A stretch of DNA of 64,000 nt from Colias croceus (taxonomy: Eukaryota; Arthropoda; Insecta; Lepidoptera; Pieridae): assembly GCF_905220415.1 (NCBI RefSeq), contig NC_059537.1, positions 7,447,622-7,511,621 on the forward strand. The letters run 5' to 3'. The notes below the pieces were generated by a model, which was not told the DNA's origin, ran no database searches, and worked only from the letters and a program-made list of their open reading frames with translations. The position numbers were made by a program, and so were the translations under genes. Every line of letters begins with the position of its first letter. Positions within the stretch are counted from its first letter, which is position 1. Shown piece after piece: positions 22,301-31,717 of the stretch.

Positions 22301-24498
22301 ATGTCTGGGTACGGGGGATGAATGTTGTCAGTAGTGAAATGCAGTTCTGCTGGGCCTGTACCACGATCGCCTTCACAACGTGTATATAGCGGCCGGTACC
22401 CTGGGAGCAGCGATAGCTATCGTGGGAGTTGTGGTAAGATGGAATGTCTGGGTACGGGGGATGAATGTTGTCAGTAGTAAAATGAGTATGGCCGCCAAAT
22501 ATTGTACAATAACAGTCGTGAAATCGTAACACACCGTAACATACGTGACTGATAGTAACATACGTGATTTTGTTAAGCGTAGTGTACATTACAACTAATA
22601 ATGCAGGAGATTTTTTTTACATTTCTGTTTTATATTGTTAATTAAATTATTTGATTAAATTACTTTAAAACTCAATAAAACAAATTTAAATATTAAAGAA
22701 AAAGTTTTATTTCTCAAATTTTGTATTTCTATAAGACTTACAAATGCAAGAATCATTCACAACTTATGATATTAATTACGAATACGAATTATTATAGTAA
22801 AAAAGTTACTAACTTCCGAAACATATATAGTTTTTGAAGTGGGTTCTCTTTATGTAAAAAAGTAAATTTTTAACTTTAGATTCTCTAGTGAATACTACCC
22901 CTAAGAGCCGCTCACGGATGTTACGTAACACAATAGTAACACATGGTATCATTCGTGAATAAAAATATGGTTGGACATAACCTAAAAAGCCTTTATTCGC
23001 CAAAGTATTGTAGTAATAAGACGCCGCATAGTTTTATTTGTTACTAGAATACTAAAGCTACACACATAATTTAAATAATATAGTAAATTTGTATTCTTAC
23101 CTTGCATAATTCTCACTCAAAATTATAAAAATGTTGCGAAGCAAAAATGCCGACTACCTTTCGATTAACTTTGACAGTAACAAAATGGCGATTTTTTTTC
23201 TAAAGGTTGGCCAACATGTAAATCGGTGTTGCCACTACTTAAAAATATTTTTGTGGCTTGGATATCTAGTTATTTAGGGTGTTATTTTATGGTAACCGTG
23301 CGTGAAGTATCATTCGTGAAAAAAAGTGAGACATAGTTTTAAGTGAGTTTTATATTAATTTCTTTTATGTTATTTTTATTAGAACTTGTTAAAACTATCC
23401 ACAAGTTTACAGAATAATTTAGAAATACCAAAATTTTACAGGTATCAATAGATTTTTGCATAATTTTGTGACTTCAAAGTGTGAGATGACTAAGTGGGAC
23501 ACATGATTTTAGTATGGAAAGGAAAATAAGCATTTCAAAAAAAAAATATTGAGCTTGTTAAAGGCACTCAAAATTAATTTAAATTATTAATATAATGATA
23601 AATATAACATAGTGAAGCTGAAACTATTTAAAAACTACCATAATTACTATATAAAAAAATCTGGTGCTATATAAAATGACAAGGACATTTTTTTTTTCTT
23701 GAATGTACAATTTTTGGCGGCCATACTCAAATGCAGTTCTGCTGGGCCTGTACCACGATCGCCTTCACAACGTGTACATAGCGGCCGGTTCCCTGGGAGC
23801 AGCGATAGCTATCGTGGGAGTTGTGGTGAGTTGGCGTGTCTTGGTACCGGGGATGAATGGGAACTTATGTCAGTAGTGTAGGGCAGTTCTGCTAGGCCTG
23901 TACCATGATCGCTTTCACAACTTCCACACAGCGCCTGTGTGCTGTGTAAAGAGAAGCCATTGGCGTTGTGCTACGTTGGTATATCGTGCTAGCAGGTTCG
24001 GTACGAAGTACAAACTAATTTTAAGGAAAGATTATTGAGAGCGGTGGAAAGTTTCCAATAATTTACAAGTTATTCAGTTCATATTCATGCTGTACCATTG
24101 AATTCATAATGAGAAGGTAGGTTAAATAGTCTTAAGAGCAATCTATAGTTATATATTATAATTTCGCAAATGTCCGTGCGTATGTTGTCACATTTCTCTT
24201 AGTATTAACTCAAGCAGCAAGAGCGTTCCAGAAAATTTACCACTTTTAACGGATACTGACATATTAAATACACCACTTCCAGGTAACAGCCTGCCACTGT
24301 CGCGTGAATAAAACATACTCCCGCCTGTTATCCGGTCTCTCAGCGCGGGTCACGGAAGCGGGTCCCCCCCACCACTGGTTGCAGGACAAACGGGAACCGA
24401 ACCCGGCCCCCTTCCAACCGCCCACTAACTTCGATACCACCGACATGTACTACACACTTGACTTCAGCGACAGCCAAAGCTCCCCCCTCATTCAATAG
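12857..24498 (+). CDS. Type I membrane protein with seven EGF repeats (Notch-ligand-like), complete, 11 coding exons
   Basis: Probable cell-surface signalling or adhesion protein. Exons: 12857-13375, 14806-14996, 15116-15288, 16175-16293, 16365-16518, 18036-18287, 20502-20644, 21014-21136, 21647-21749, 21972-22147, 24283-24498; total 2169 nt, 722 residues. All phases match; only the exon 2 acceptor is weak (14806 or 14809). Order: signal peptide (hydrophobic FIAVIIYLST near residues 21-30), Ser/Thr-rich stalk, a cysteine-poor module with cupredoxin-like spacing, seven EGF repeats, one membrane segment (VYIAAGTLGAAIAIVGVVV), then a cytoplasmic tail of about 70 residues ending SPLIQ. There is no DSL domain, so it is not Delta or Serrate. 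Drosophila weary (CG31665), described as a Notch ligand, is a possible orthologue, but I could not test this. An in-frame N-terminal Met at 12857 follows a good 5'-UTR acceptor. Confidence 0.85.
13376..14805. other. Intron 1 of the EGF gene
   Basis: AT-rich, 1.4 kb. Contains the family 2 repeat (14330-14481) and two tandem CCTAA units near 13626. Nothing else recognised. Confidence 0.5.
14330..14481 (+). mobile_element. Short repeat, family 2, second copy
   Basis: Runs from CTCAAGAGTTTGTTTGTTTG to GGTGAAACCGCGGGACACAG followed by CTAGT, with CCGCGG palindrome near the end. Shares its block order with the reverse complement of 8553-8706. It lies in intron 1 of the EGF gene. Confidence 0.55.
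14806..16293 (+). CDS. EGF gene exons 2-4: non-EGF ectodomain module, possibly cupredoxin-like
   Basis: Exons 14806-14996, 15116-15288 and 16175-16293. The module runs from ECAGGRFGGDEECPQVIVSW through VYQVTRQGHEHCDVSDG to NWGSQCVRLKVTVK, after which the first EGF begins (CGESQDCSGKGVC). The spacing of a buried V/I strand, an HC segment and a late C-x-R-L-x-V-x-V strand resembles cupredoxin folds, but the usual His/Met copper ligands are not evident. The assignment is inference only. Acceptor choice for exon 2 keeps the reading frame but has a poor pyrimidine tract. Confidence 0.7.
16365..21749 (+). CDS. EGF gene exons 5-9: EGF repeats 1-7
   Basis: Exons 16365-16518, 18036-18287, 20502-20644, 21014-21136 and 21647-21749 encode the end of EGF1 and EGF2-7, each with six cysteines. 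EGF3 and EGF5 carry the O-glucose pattern C-x-S-x-P-C (CFSSPC, CESSPC). EGF3, 5 and 7 carry O-fucose patterns (CVNGGSC, CVNGGTC, CAHGGTC). EGF5 also has the Asp/Asn hydroxylation pattern C-x-D-x4-F-x-C-x-C (CTDQVGGFTCAC). These are typical of Notch and its ligands. Confidence 0.88.
16519..18035. other. EGF gene intron 5, with a SINE remnant
   Basis: 1.5 kb. A tRNA-derived SINE remnant is at 17810-17975. A slightly more GC-rich stretch lies near 16890-17000. No gene-like content otherwise. Confidence 0.45.
17810..17975 (+). repeat. Degenerate tRNA-derived SINE
   Basis: Has a box A-like GGTGTAGCGGTTG at its start and a box B-like TGGATTCAATCCCGG near 17864. It ends near a hairpin-forming CCCGTATCCCTTCGGGATG. 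It cannot form an intact tRNA, so it is treated as a SINE relic. Confidence 0.5.
18288..20501. other. EGF gene intron 6
   Basis: 2.2 kb, AT-rich. A short stretch near 19573-19600 resembles a tRNA/SINE box B in reverse (GCGGGATTCGAAGCCGCG). Otherwise nothing supported. Confidence 0.4.
21972..22147 (+). CDS. EGF gene exon 10: juxtamembrane and transmembrane segment
   Basis: Starts EDFILEPVIDGEGDVDAE, a short acidic juxtamembrane stretch, and ends with the single membrane helix AAGTLGAAIAIVGVVV. Acceptor ATTACAG, donor GTG|GTGAGT. The 3' part of this exon and its donor are copied downstream several times with a 143-bp period. Confidence 0.85.
22067..22483 (+). repeat. Tandem 143-bp repeat of the transmembrane-exon 3' half plus intron start
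   Basis: Copy 0 (22067-22209) is the real exon end. Copies 1 (22210-22352) and 2 (22353-22483) follow with almost no change. Each copy keeps an open frame, an AG at the left (ATGCAG|TTCTG) and a GT donor at the right. Copy 2 is interrupted by the TIR element at 22484. Copies 3 and 4 resume at 23729. Confidence 0.85.
22484..23728. mobile_element. 1245-bp terminal-inverted-repeat element inserted in the tandem array
   Basis: The left end begins GAGTATGGCCGCCAAATATT and the right end finishes GGCGGCCATACTC, preceded by TGTACAATTTTT, the inverse of the left end. AAAT flanks both sides (22480-22483 and 23729-23732), and removing the element restores the 143-bp repeat. This gives exact limits and a 4-bp target-site duplication. 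The interior is AT-rich with recurring ATCATTCGTGAA and GTAACA motifs. No transposase frame is visible, so the superfamily is not assigned. Confidence 0.82.
23729..23945 (+). repeat. Copies 3 and 4 of the 143-bp transmembrane-exon repeat
   Basis: Copy 3 (23729-23880) is intact, with one Thr-to-Ser change (GGTTCC) in the frame and donor GTG|GTGAGT at 23826. Copy 4 (from 23881) is diverged: its frame and donor are lost after about 60 bp. Confidence 0.8.
24283..24498 (+). CDS. EGF gene exon 11: cytoplasmic tail and stop
   Basis: 71 codons. VTACHCRVNKTYSRLL follows the membrane helix directly, with cysteines that could be palmitoylated and a basic stop-transfer run. The rest is Pro-rich (PFQPPTNFD) and ends DSQSSPLIQ before TAG at 24496. 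No PDZ-binding or known Notch-tail motif is seen. Confidence 0.85.
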   Translation, partial: VTACHCRVNKTYSRLLSGLSARVTEAGPPHHWLQDKREPNPAPFQPPTNFDTTDMYYTLDFSDSQSSPLIQ

Positions 24499-24623
24499 CC
24501 ATCAATATCGGACTGCTCCGATGGGGAACGGTTCAAAATACAAATTTAATATGCCAATATGTTTATAATCACGCGGTCGTCGTCTGTCGCATTTTGCACC
24601 GCTTATAAAGGTATCAATGAGTC

Positions 24624-24831
24624 TAAGCCCGGCCGTACACGGACTGCTCGAGCGGTCAGTCGTTGACTGCTCGAGCTGTCGCTACAAACCGCGCAGTTGA
24701 CCGCTTGAAGCGGTCGCGACTGCTCGAGCAGTCCGTGTGCGGCAGTGAATGAATGTCTATAGTTCATAACGGTCGCGGCTTCAAGTCATCGGTCTCAACT
24801 GCTTGAAGCGGTCTATGTACGACCGCCCTTA
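24624..24831. mobile_element. 208-bp MITE just downstream of the EGF gene stop codon
   Basis: The ends are TAAGCCCGGCCGTACACGGA and the inverse-like GTCTATGTACGACCGCCCTTA, giving imperfect inverted termini with a possible TA target site. The inside is packed with short palindromes (GACTGCTCGAGC, GACCGCTTGAAGCGGTC). It lies 126 bp after the stop codon and probably within the 3' UTR. Confidence 0.65.
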
Positions 24832-25776
24832 TCATTTCTTTTGAAGTTGAACCGTGATGAAACATAAAGACAAGTATTTGATTTCAGTTCAATTTCTTAC
24901 CCTTCTTACCATACGTTTGCATAATCACTGCTGAATATTGATGGCAGAAATACGTAAGAGAATTTCAACTAGGTAATTAAATATAATATGATATTGATTT
25001 TATTTGAAGGTTTCATTATTTCTTATTATTATGTAATACCTGTATTCCATCATGTAATTTTCATAATTCGCTAACCAATTTATAAAAAGTTTTATAATAA
25101 ATCGGAAACACTTATGAATGTCACGCATTTCTTATTATAATCGATAGCTACTTATATGTTTGTATTAACTTGTGTTTTATCAAATTTAAGGACGCGTTTA
25201 CGAATCTGACAAAAATAAGCAGTTTTTCGATGCATTTTGCGGCAAAATAATACAAAACCAAATTTGACTAATAATTACCATAGATAGATTACTCCTTAAT
25301 CTTTATATGGTAGGAATTATTTAATCGAAAATTTTGGTTTATAATATTGTAAAAAATAATTTCCGTTGCCTCTTCACACAAAATTGACAATATCGTGATG
25401 AATATAGAAGCATTTTTCTATTATTTAATAAAATAAATTTACTTATTTAAAAATATTTTAAGTAAGCAGACATGTCCAACTCAAAAAGGTAGGAACTAAA
25501 ACTATCAAAATGTTACAAATAAGCTGAGAAAAAAATTAAAATCAAATCTTATTTTTTCACATATTTAACTGTAACGCGTGATACTTATTGCATGGAAATA
25601 AGGGTTATTTTATTTGACACTATCTTGATTTATTGTACAAAAATTTGTAATGAAATATTTTAGTAATTTAGTCGGCGCTCGGACGCCTTTGTGAGTAGAC
25701 GCTGTGACGCTTGTAGGCAGCTCCTCGTTTACGAAAAGATCGCTGTACGTATACAAAATATTTGACCTAATAAACT
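24832..25776. other. Intergenic AT-rich sequence downstream of the EGF gene
   Basis: No gene or repeat recognised. It may include the rest of the EGF gene 3' UTR. Confidence 0.35.
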
Positions 25777-27225
25777 TGGCCGTAGATAACCAAAAAGGAT
25801 CCAACCCACAAAATGTTACTTTTGAGTTATTGAAGTTTGAAGTTTAACCTGTGTTTGTTCATATAAAGACTTGCTTGTGTTAATTGCTTCTTAAGGAAAA
25901 GTGTGTGTGTCAATGTATATTTTATTCTTACAAACAAATTTTATTGAATTTAGTTTTATTTCTTGAAATATTCAGCTAAATGTGTGTTAGGATCCTTTTT
26001 GATAAAACCTATTTTCAATTATGATAAGTGAATTTTCATTTCGCAAAAACGATTCAAAGTAGCTAATTGCTACTAAGATCCTTATTTTTTTTTAATTTCA
26101 TAAATAAAACAACTAACTTTCAATTTTTTTTTTCATTATTTATATAAAACATATTAATTCTATCCGATTTACTATTCTTCTTCGTGTGCGAAGTCCGGTT
26201 CATCGCCATATCTACATCGTCATGAAGTCTTGGATTGCCCCCTTGGATTGTTTTATAGAAATCCAGGCAGTATTTAGATAAATAGTCAAAGATTGACTCC
26301 AAATCGTCTAATTGGGCTTTTCTTTAACATTTGGCCATAGTCATTGAAAATCATTATCAGATACCTCCGAAGATTTACCTTACGAGCCCGCCCATACATA
26401 CAACTTTTGCATCGACTAAACTGATCAGTCGAGCTGTATTCTCCTCTTGAATTCAACATGACTAAACTGTTTAGTCGATGGAGGTGCGCATACAATCGAT
26501 TTCAGTCTTAATAATTTATATCCCCAACAAACCTTACAGTCTTCTATAGGCAATTCTTGAATGAAGGTAATAAAGATCACATGAGCGCGTGATAGATAGT
26601 TGTGCGTGTAATTTTTTTTTGTTACTTCGACATATTCGTCAGCTTCGTAAATTTTTTCAGGTATTTTCAAAGTGCTTCTATTTTAGAAAAATCGGTATAA
26701 AAAAGGCAAAGATGTCTGACCCGATCAAGATACTTGGAGTGTGAACTTAATGCATGCCTAACGCCTCTAGCTTTAAATACATAATATTCAGTCTATCCAA
26801 ATGTTCTGAATCGTTTTTGTTATTAAACCAGTATACATTTCTACAAAATTCAGTTTACCAAAAGAGATCCATGCTTTCTGAATCTTTTTAGTGATTTATC
26901 TATTGCATCATAATATCATAAAAATTAAATATCTAAAAGGATCCACATGCTTTGGATTTTTTTAAACATTTTAGTTTTGTGTTAGTTTCTTAGACTGAGC
27001 GTTTTACAATATGATCCAAGAAGAATGGATCGTTTTTACGAAACTAAAATATGGCTTCTCCATACATGTGGGTTGGTACCCAGTGTCAATTTAACGTCAA
27101 AATATTCATATTTTACTTGGATTGTTTTTGCTAATCGAAAATATAGACCTAGACGAGCAGTTTGGTATATTTAACTCATTTTCGGTCATGTTGTGGGTTG
27201 GATCCTTTTTGCTTATCTACGGCCA
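25777..27225. mobile_element. 1.45-kb inverted-repeat element with TGGCCGTAGATAA ends
   Basis: The left end TGGCCGTAGATAACCAAAAA continues GGATCCAACCCACAAAATG. The right end carries the inverse, CATGTTGTGGGTTGGATCC then TTTTTGCTTATCTACGGCCA, with three or four mismatches over 39 bp. Inside, AGGATCC-like motifs recur (25989, 26937, 27010 region). Short frames inside show no transposase motifs. Target-site duplication not resolved. Confidence 0.6.
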
Positions 27226-27330
27226 CTTGATCATTGACGCATTCTGCACCGACAACCAAGGCACACCAAGGAAAGATTTTATTTATAGTTTTTCATACAT
27301 AAGGGATTATAAATTTCATATTTAGTTTCT

Positions 27331-27829
27331 GACTTGATGGAGTGACCTGCATGTGTACTTCGAAGACTGCTACTGGAACTAATAGACGAGTAGAGCTAGG
27401 TGTGCCGAGTTTGGGCTCGTTTTGTTAGTTATGTTGAGACCTTACCTCCGGACTTGATGGAGTGACCTGCAGGTGTACTTCGAAGACTGCTACTGGAACT
27501 AAAAGATGGTTAGAGCTAGGTGTGCCGAGTTTGGGCTCGTTTTATTAGTTATGTTGAGACCTTACCTCCGGACTTGATGGAATGACCTGCAGGTGTACTT
27601 CGAAGACTGCTACTGGAACTAAAAGATGGTTAGAGCTAGGTGTGCCGAGTTTGGGCTCGTTTTATTAGTTATGTTGAGACCTTACCTCCGGACTTGATGG
27701 AATGACCTGCAGGTGTACTTCGAAGACTGCTACTGGAACTAAAAGATGGCTAGAGCTAGTTTTGCCGAGTTTGGGCTCATTTTGTTAGTTATGTTGAGAC
27801 CTTACCTCCGGACTTGATGGAGTGACCTG
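27331..27829 (+). repeat. 120-bp tandem array, left outer arm
   Basis: Units begin GACTTGATGGAGTGACCTGC at 27331, 27451, 27571 and 27691, with a partial fifth at 27811. Spacing is exactly 120 bp and units differ by a few substitutions only. Confidence 0.9.
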
Positions 27830-27949
27830 CAGGTGCATTTACAAAATATGTTTTATTAATTAATGTAATAATATAGTGTCGACTTACAAAAATACTACAG
27901 GTTTGCCGGCAGCTTCGCCTGCATCATTTTTAAATTTAACCCAAATTCG

Positions 27950-29335
27950 GCGCCATTTTGAAATTCTTTGTTAATTGACCGATTTCGTTCAAAATCGATA
28001 TCTGAGGATCCTTAGGATCACAAAACAGGAAACTGTTACCAAAATTGAAAAAAAGTCAACGCCATTTTGAAATTTTCTGTTATTGTACCGATTTCGTTCA
28101 AAATCGATATCTGAGGCTCCCTGGGATCGCAAAACAGGAAACTGGTACCAAAATTTTAAAAAGTCAGCGCCATTTTGAAATTCTTTGTTATTATACCGAT
28201 TTCGTTCAAAATCGATATCTGAGGCTCCCTGGGATCGCAAAACAGGAAACTGGTACCAAAATTTTAAAAAGTCAGCGCCATTTTGAAATTCTTTGTTATT
28301 GTACCGATTTCGTTCAAAATCGATATCTGAGGCTCCCTGGGATCGCAAAACAGGAAACTGGTACCAAAATTTTTAAAAGTCAGCGCCATTTTGAAATTCT
28401 TTGTTATTGTACCGATTTCGTTCAAAATCGATATCTGAGGATCCTTAGGATCACAAAACAGGAAACTGTTACCAAAATTGAAAAAAAGTCAACGCCATTT
28501 TGAAATTTTCTGTTATTGTACCGATTTCGTTCAAAATCGATATCTGAGGCTCCCTGGGATCGCAAAACAGGAAACTGGTACCAAAACTTTTAAAAGTCAG
28601 CGCCATTTTGAAATTCTTTGTTATTGTACCGGTTTCGTTCAAAATCGATATCTGAGGCTCCCTGGGATCGCAAAACAGGAAACTGGTACCAAAATTTTAA
28701 AAAGTCAGCGCCATTTTGAAATTCTTTGTTATTGTACCGATTTCGTTCAAAATCGATATCTGAGGATCCTTAGGATCGCAAAACAGGAAACTGGTACCAA
28801 AATTTTAAAAAGTCAGCGCCATTTTGAATTTTTTTGTTATTGTAGCGATTTCGTTCCAAATCGATATCTGAGGATCCTTAGGATCACAAAACAGGAAACT
28901 GTTACCAAAATTGAAAAAAAGTCAACGCCATTTTGAAATTTTCTGTTATTGTACCGATTTCGTTCAAAATCGATATCTGAGGCTCCCTGGGATCACAAAA
29001 CAGGAAAATGGTACCGAAATTTAAAAAAGTCAACGCCATTTTGATTTTTTTGTTATTGTACCGATTTCGTTCAAAATCGATATCTGAGGATCCTTAGGAT
29101 CACAAAACAGGAAACTGTTACTAAAATAAAAAAAGTCAACGCCATTTTGAAATTTTTGTTATTGTACTGATTTCGTTCAAAATCGATATCTAAAGATCTC
29201 TAGGATCACAAAACCGGAAACTGGTACCAAAATTTTAAAAAATCAGCGCCATTTTGAAATTCTTTGTTGTACCGATTTCCTTCAAAATCGATATCTGAGG
29301 ATCTACGATCGCAAAATAGGAAACTGGTACCAAAA
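27950..29335 (+). repeat. 108-bp tandem array, left inner arm (13 units)
   Basis: Each unit holds GTACCGATTTCGTTC, AAAATCGATATCTGAGG and CAAAACAGGAAACTG. Landmark CTGAGG falls at 28002, 28111, 28219, 28327, 28435, 28544, 28652, 28760, 28868, 28977, 29084, (29190 mutated) and 29295. Two unit types alternate: GGCTCCCTGGGATCG and GGATCCTTAGGATCA. Confidence 0.9.
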
Positions 29336-29445
29336 TTTAATAAATTCAGCTGGTAAAGAAGCAAAATATACAATTCTTGCAGTTTCTATGTCAGTTAACT
29401 GTCGAATCTTTCTGCCAGCGTAACCAGCAGAGCTGAGTTTGATCC

Positions 29446-30595
29446 TAAGGATCCTCAGGTATCGATTTTGAACGAAATATGTCAATTAACAAAGAATTTC
29501 AAAATGGCGCCGAATTTTTTAAATTTCAGTACCATTTTCCTATTTTGTGATCCCAGGGAGTCTCAGATATCGATTTTGAACGAAATTGGTACAATAACAG
29601 AAAATTTCAAAATGACGTTGTCTTTTTTTCAATTTTGGTAACAGTTTCCTGTTTTGTGATCCTAAGGATCCTCAGATATCGATTTTGAACGAAATCGGTA
29701 CAATAACAAAGAATTTCAAAATGGCGCTGACTTTTTAAAATTTTGGTACCAGTTTCCTGTTTTGCGATCCCAGGGAGCCTCAGATATCGATTTTGAACGA
29801 AATCGGTACAATAACAGAAAATTTCAAAATGGCGTTGACTTTTTTTCAATTTTGGTAACAGTTTCCTGTTTTGTGATCCTAAGGATCCTCAGATATCGAT
29901 TTGGAACGAAATCGCTACAATAACAAAAAAATTCAAAATGGCGCTGACTTTTTAAAATTTTGGTACCAGTTTCCTGTTTTGCGATCCCAGGGAGCCTCAG
30001 ATATCGATTTTGAACGAAATCGGTACAATAACAAAGAATTTCAAAATGGCGCTGACTTTTAAAAATTTTGGTACCAGTTTCCTGTTTTGCGATCCTAGGG
30101 AGCCTCAGATATCGATTTTGAACGAAATCGGTACAATAACAAAGAATTTCAAAATGGCGCTGACTTTTAAAAATTTTGGTACCAGTTTCCTGTTTTGCGA
30201 TCCCAGGGAGCCTCAGATATCGATTTTGAACGAAATCGGTACAATAAAAGAAAATTTCAAAATGGCGTTGACTTTTTTTCAATTTTGGTAACAGTTTCCT
30301 GTTTTGTGATCCTAAGGATCCTCAGATATCGATTTTGAACGAAATCGGTACAATAACAAAGAATTTCAAAATGGCGCTGACTTTTTAAAATTTTGGTACC
30401 AGTTTCCTGTTTTGCGATCCCAGGGAGCCTCAGATATCGATTTTGAACGAAATCGGTACAATAACAGAAAATTTCAAAATGGCGTTGACTTTTTCAAATT
30501 TTTGTAACAGTTTCCTGTTTTGTGATCCTAAGGATCCTCAGATATCGATTTTGAACGAAATCGGTCAATTAACAAAGAATTTCAAAATGGCGCCG
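29446..30595 (-). repeat. 108-bp tandem array, right inner arm (11 units, inverted)
   Basis: The inverse landmark CCTCAG falls at 29453, (29561 variant), 29670, 29778, 29887, 29995, 30103, 30211, 30320, 30428 and 30536. It carries the same two unit types as the left arm. Confidence 0.9.
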
Positions 30596-30712
30596 AATTT
30601 GGGTTAAATTTAAAAATGATGCAGGCGAAGCTGCCGGCAAACCTGTAGTATTTTTATAAGTCGACACTATATTATTACATTAATTAATAAAACATATTTT
30701 GTAAATGCACCT

Positions 30713-31190
30713 GCAGGTCACTCCATCAAGTCCGGAGGTAAGGTCTCAACATAACTAACAAAATGAGCCCAAACTCGGCAAACCTAGCTCTAGCCATCTT
30801 TTAGTTCCAGTAGCAGTCTTCGAAGTACACCTGCAGTTCATTCCATCAAGTCCGGAGGTAAGGTCTCAACATAACTAATAAAACGAACCCAAACTCGGCA
30901 CACCTAGCTCTACTCGTCTTTTAGTTCCTGTAGCAGTCTTCGAAGTACACCTGCAGGTCACTCCATCAAGTCCGGAGGTAAGGTCTCAACATAACTAACA
31001 AAACGAGCCCAAACTCGGCACACCTAGCTCTACTCGTCTATTAGTTCCAGTAGCAGTCTTCGAAGTACACCTGCAGGTCATTCCATCAAGTCCGGAGGTA
31101 AGGTCTCAACATTACTAACAAAACGAGCCCAAACTCGGCACACCTAGCTCCACTCGTCTATGAGTTCCAGTACCAGTCTTCGAAGTACAC
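30713..31190 (-). repeat. 120-bp tandem array, right outer arm (inverted)
   Basis: CCATCAAGTCCGGAGGTAAG recurs at 30723, 30843, 30963 and 31083. It is the inverse of the 27331 array and ends at 31190 with CGAAGTACAC. Confidence 0.9.
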
Positions 31191-31717
31191 TTCGGCAAGT
31201 ACTTGTTTACCAAACAATCACTGTCCAATGAAATTAGATAAATGGTATCTACTTTTGTGACCATTCAACGTTACAAACTTTACAAATCAAAGTAAAGTTA
31301 AAAAAAACATAGCAATAAAAATAAGCTCAATTATCAAGTCGTGTCAGTTTACTCATAATTTCGCCGCTTCGCGCATTTCGATGTGTGTGTGAGCCGTGCA
31401 CGTGTAGTAGTAAGACTCAATACCTAAAATTGATGCGCGTCAATTTGTAAATACGTCCTTAAAACAAACATTTTGATATATATTGCAAATAATGCAATCG
31501 GTTTTTATTTATTCATGATTCATGTTTTATATTTTGTCAATGGATAAAGCTTATCTATGTATAAAGTAATACAACTAAAAATCGTCCGTGATGTCTTTTT
31601 GCGGATATAATAGTACGTACCTATTTTATTATTTGAAGTACGAGGATTTTTATTCGTATGTTAAAGTTAGAATTAAATTTTATAATAAGTATAATATCGA
31701 GTGCGTAATAATATAAA

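Larger units (their letters stand above)
27331..31190. mobile_element. 3.9-kb foldback structure: two tandem-array families in inverted arms
   Basis: Left arm: four 120-bp units (27331-27829), a 0.12-kb bridge, then 13 units of about 108 bp (to 29335). Centre: unique-looking 0.11 kb. Right arm: 11 inverted 108-bp units (29446-30595), the inverted bridge, then four inverted 120-bp units (to 31190). The common inverted part starts at 27353 (GTGTACTTCGAAGACTG). The layout matches foldback transposons, which have long inverted repeats made of internal tandem repeats. Because 108 and 120 are multiples of three, repetitive open frames appear on both strands; none looks like a real protein. No transposase is seen. 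Confidence 0.8.

Noticed and set aside
22230..22589. 119-codon minus-strand frame over the 143-bp repeats
   Set aside because: Its internal repetition mirrors the tandem copies; it is antisense to the membrane exon and has no domain.
27122..27325. 67-codon frame with a hydrophobic stretch (LWVGSFLLIYGHLIIDAF)
   Set aside because: Overlaps the right inverted end of the 25777-27225 element, with the mirror sequence at the left end, so it is repeat-derived.
27989..30291. Repetitive open frames on both strands (repeated RHFEILCYCTDFVQNRYL)
   Set aside because: They arise because the 108-bp tandem unit is a multiple of three without stops. The same array reads open on both strands and in inverted order, which fits a repeat and not a protein.
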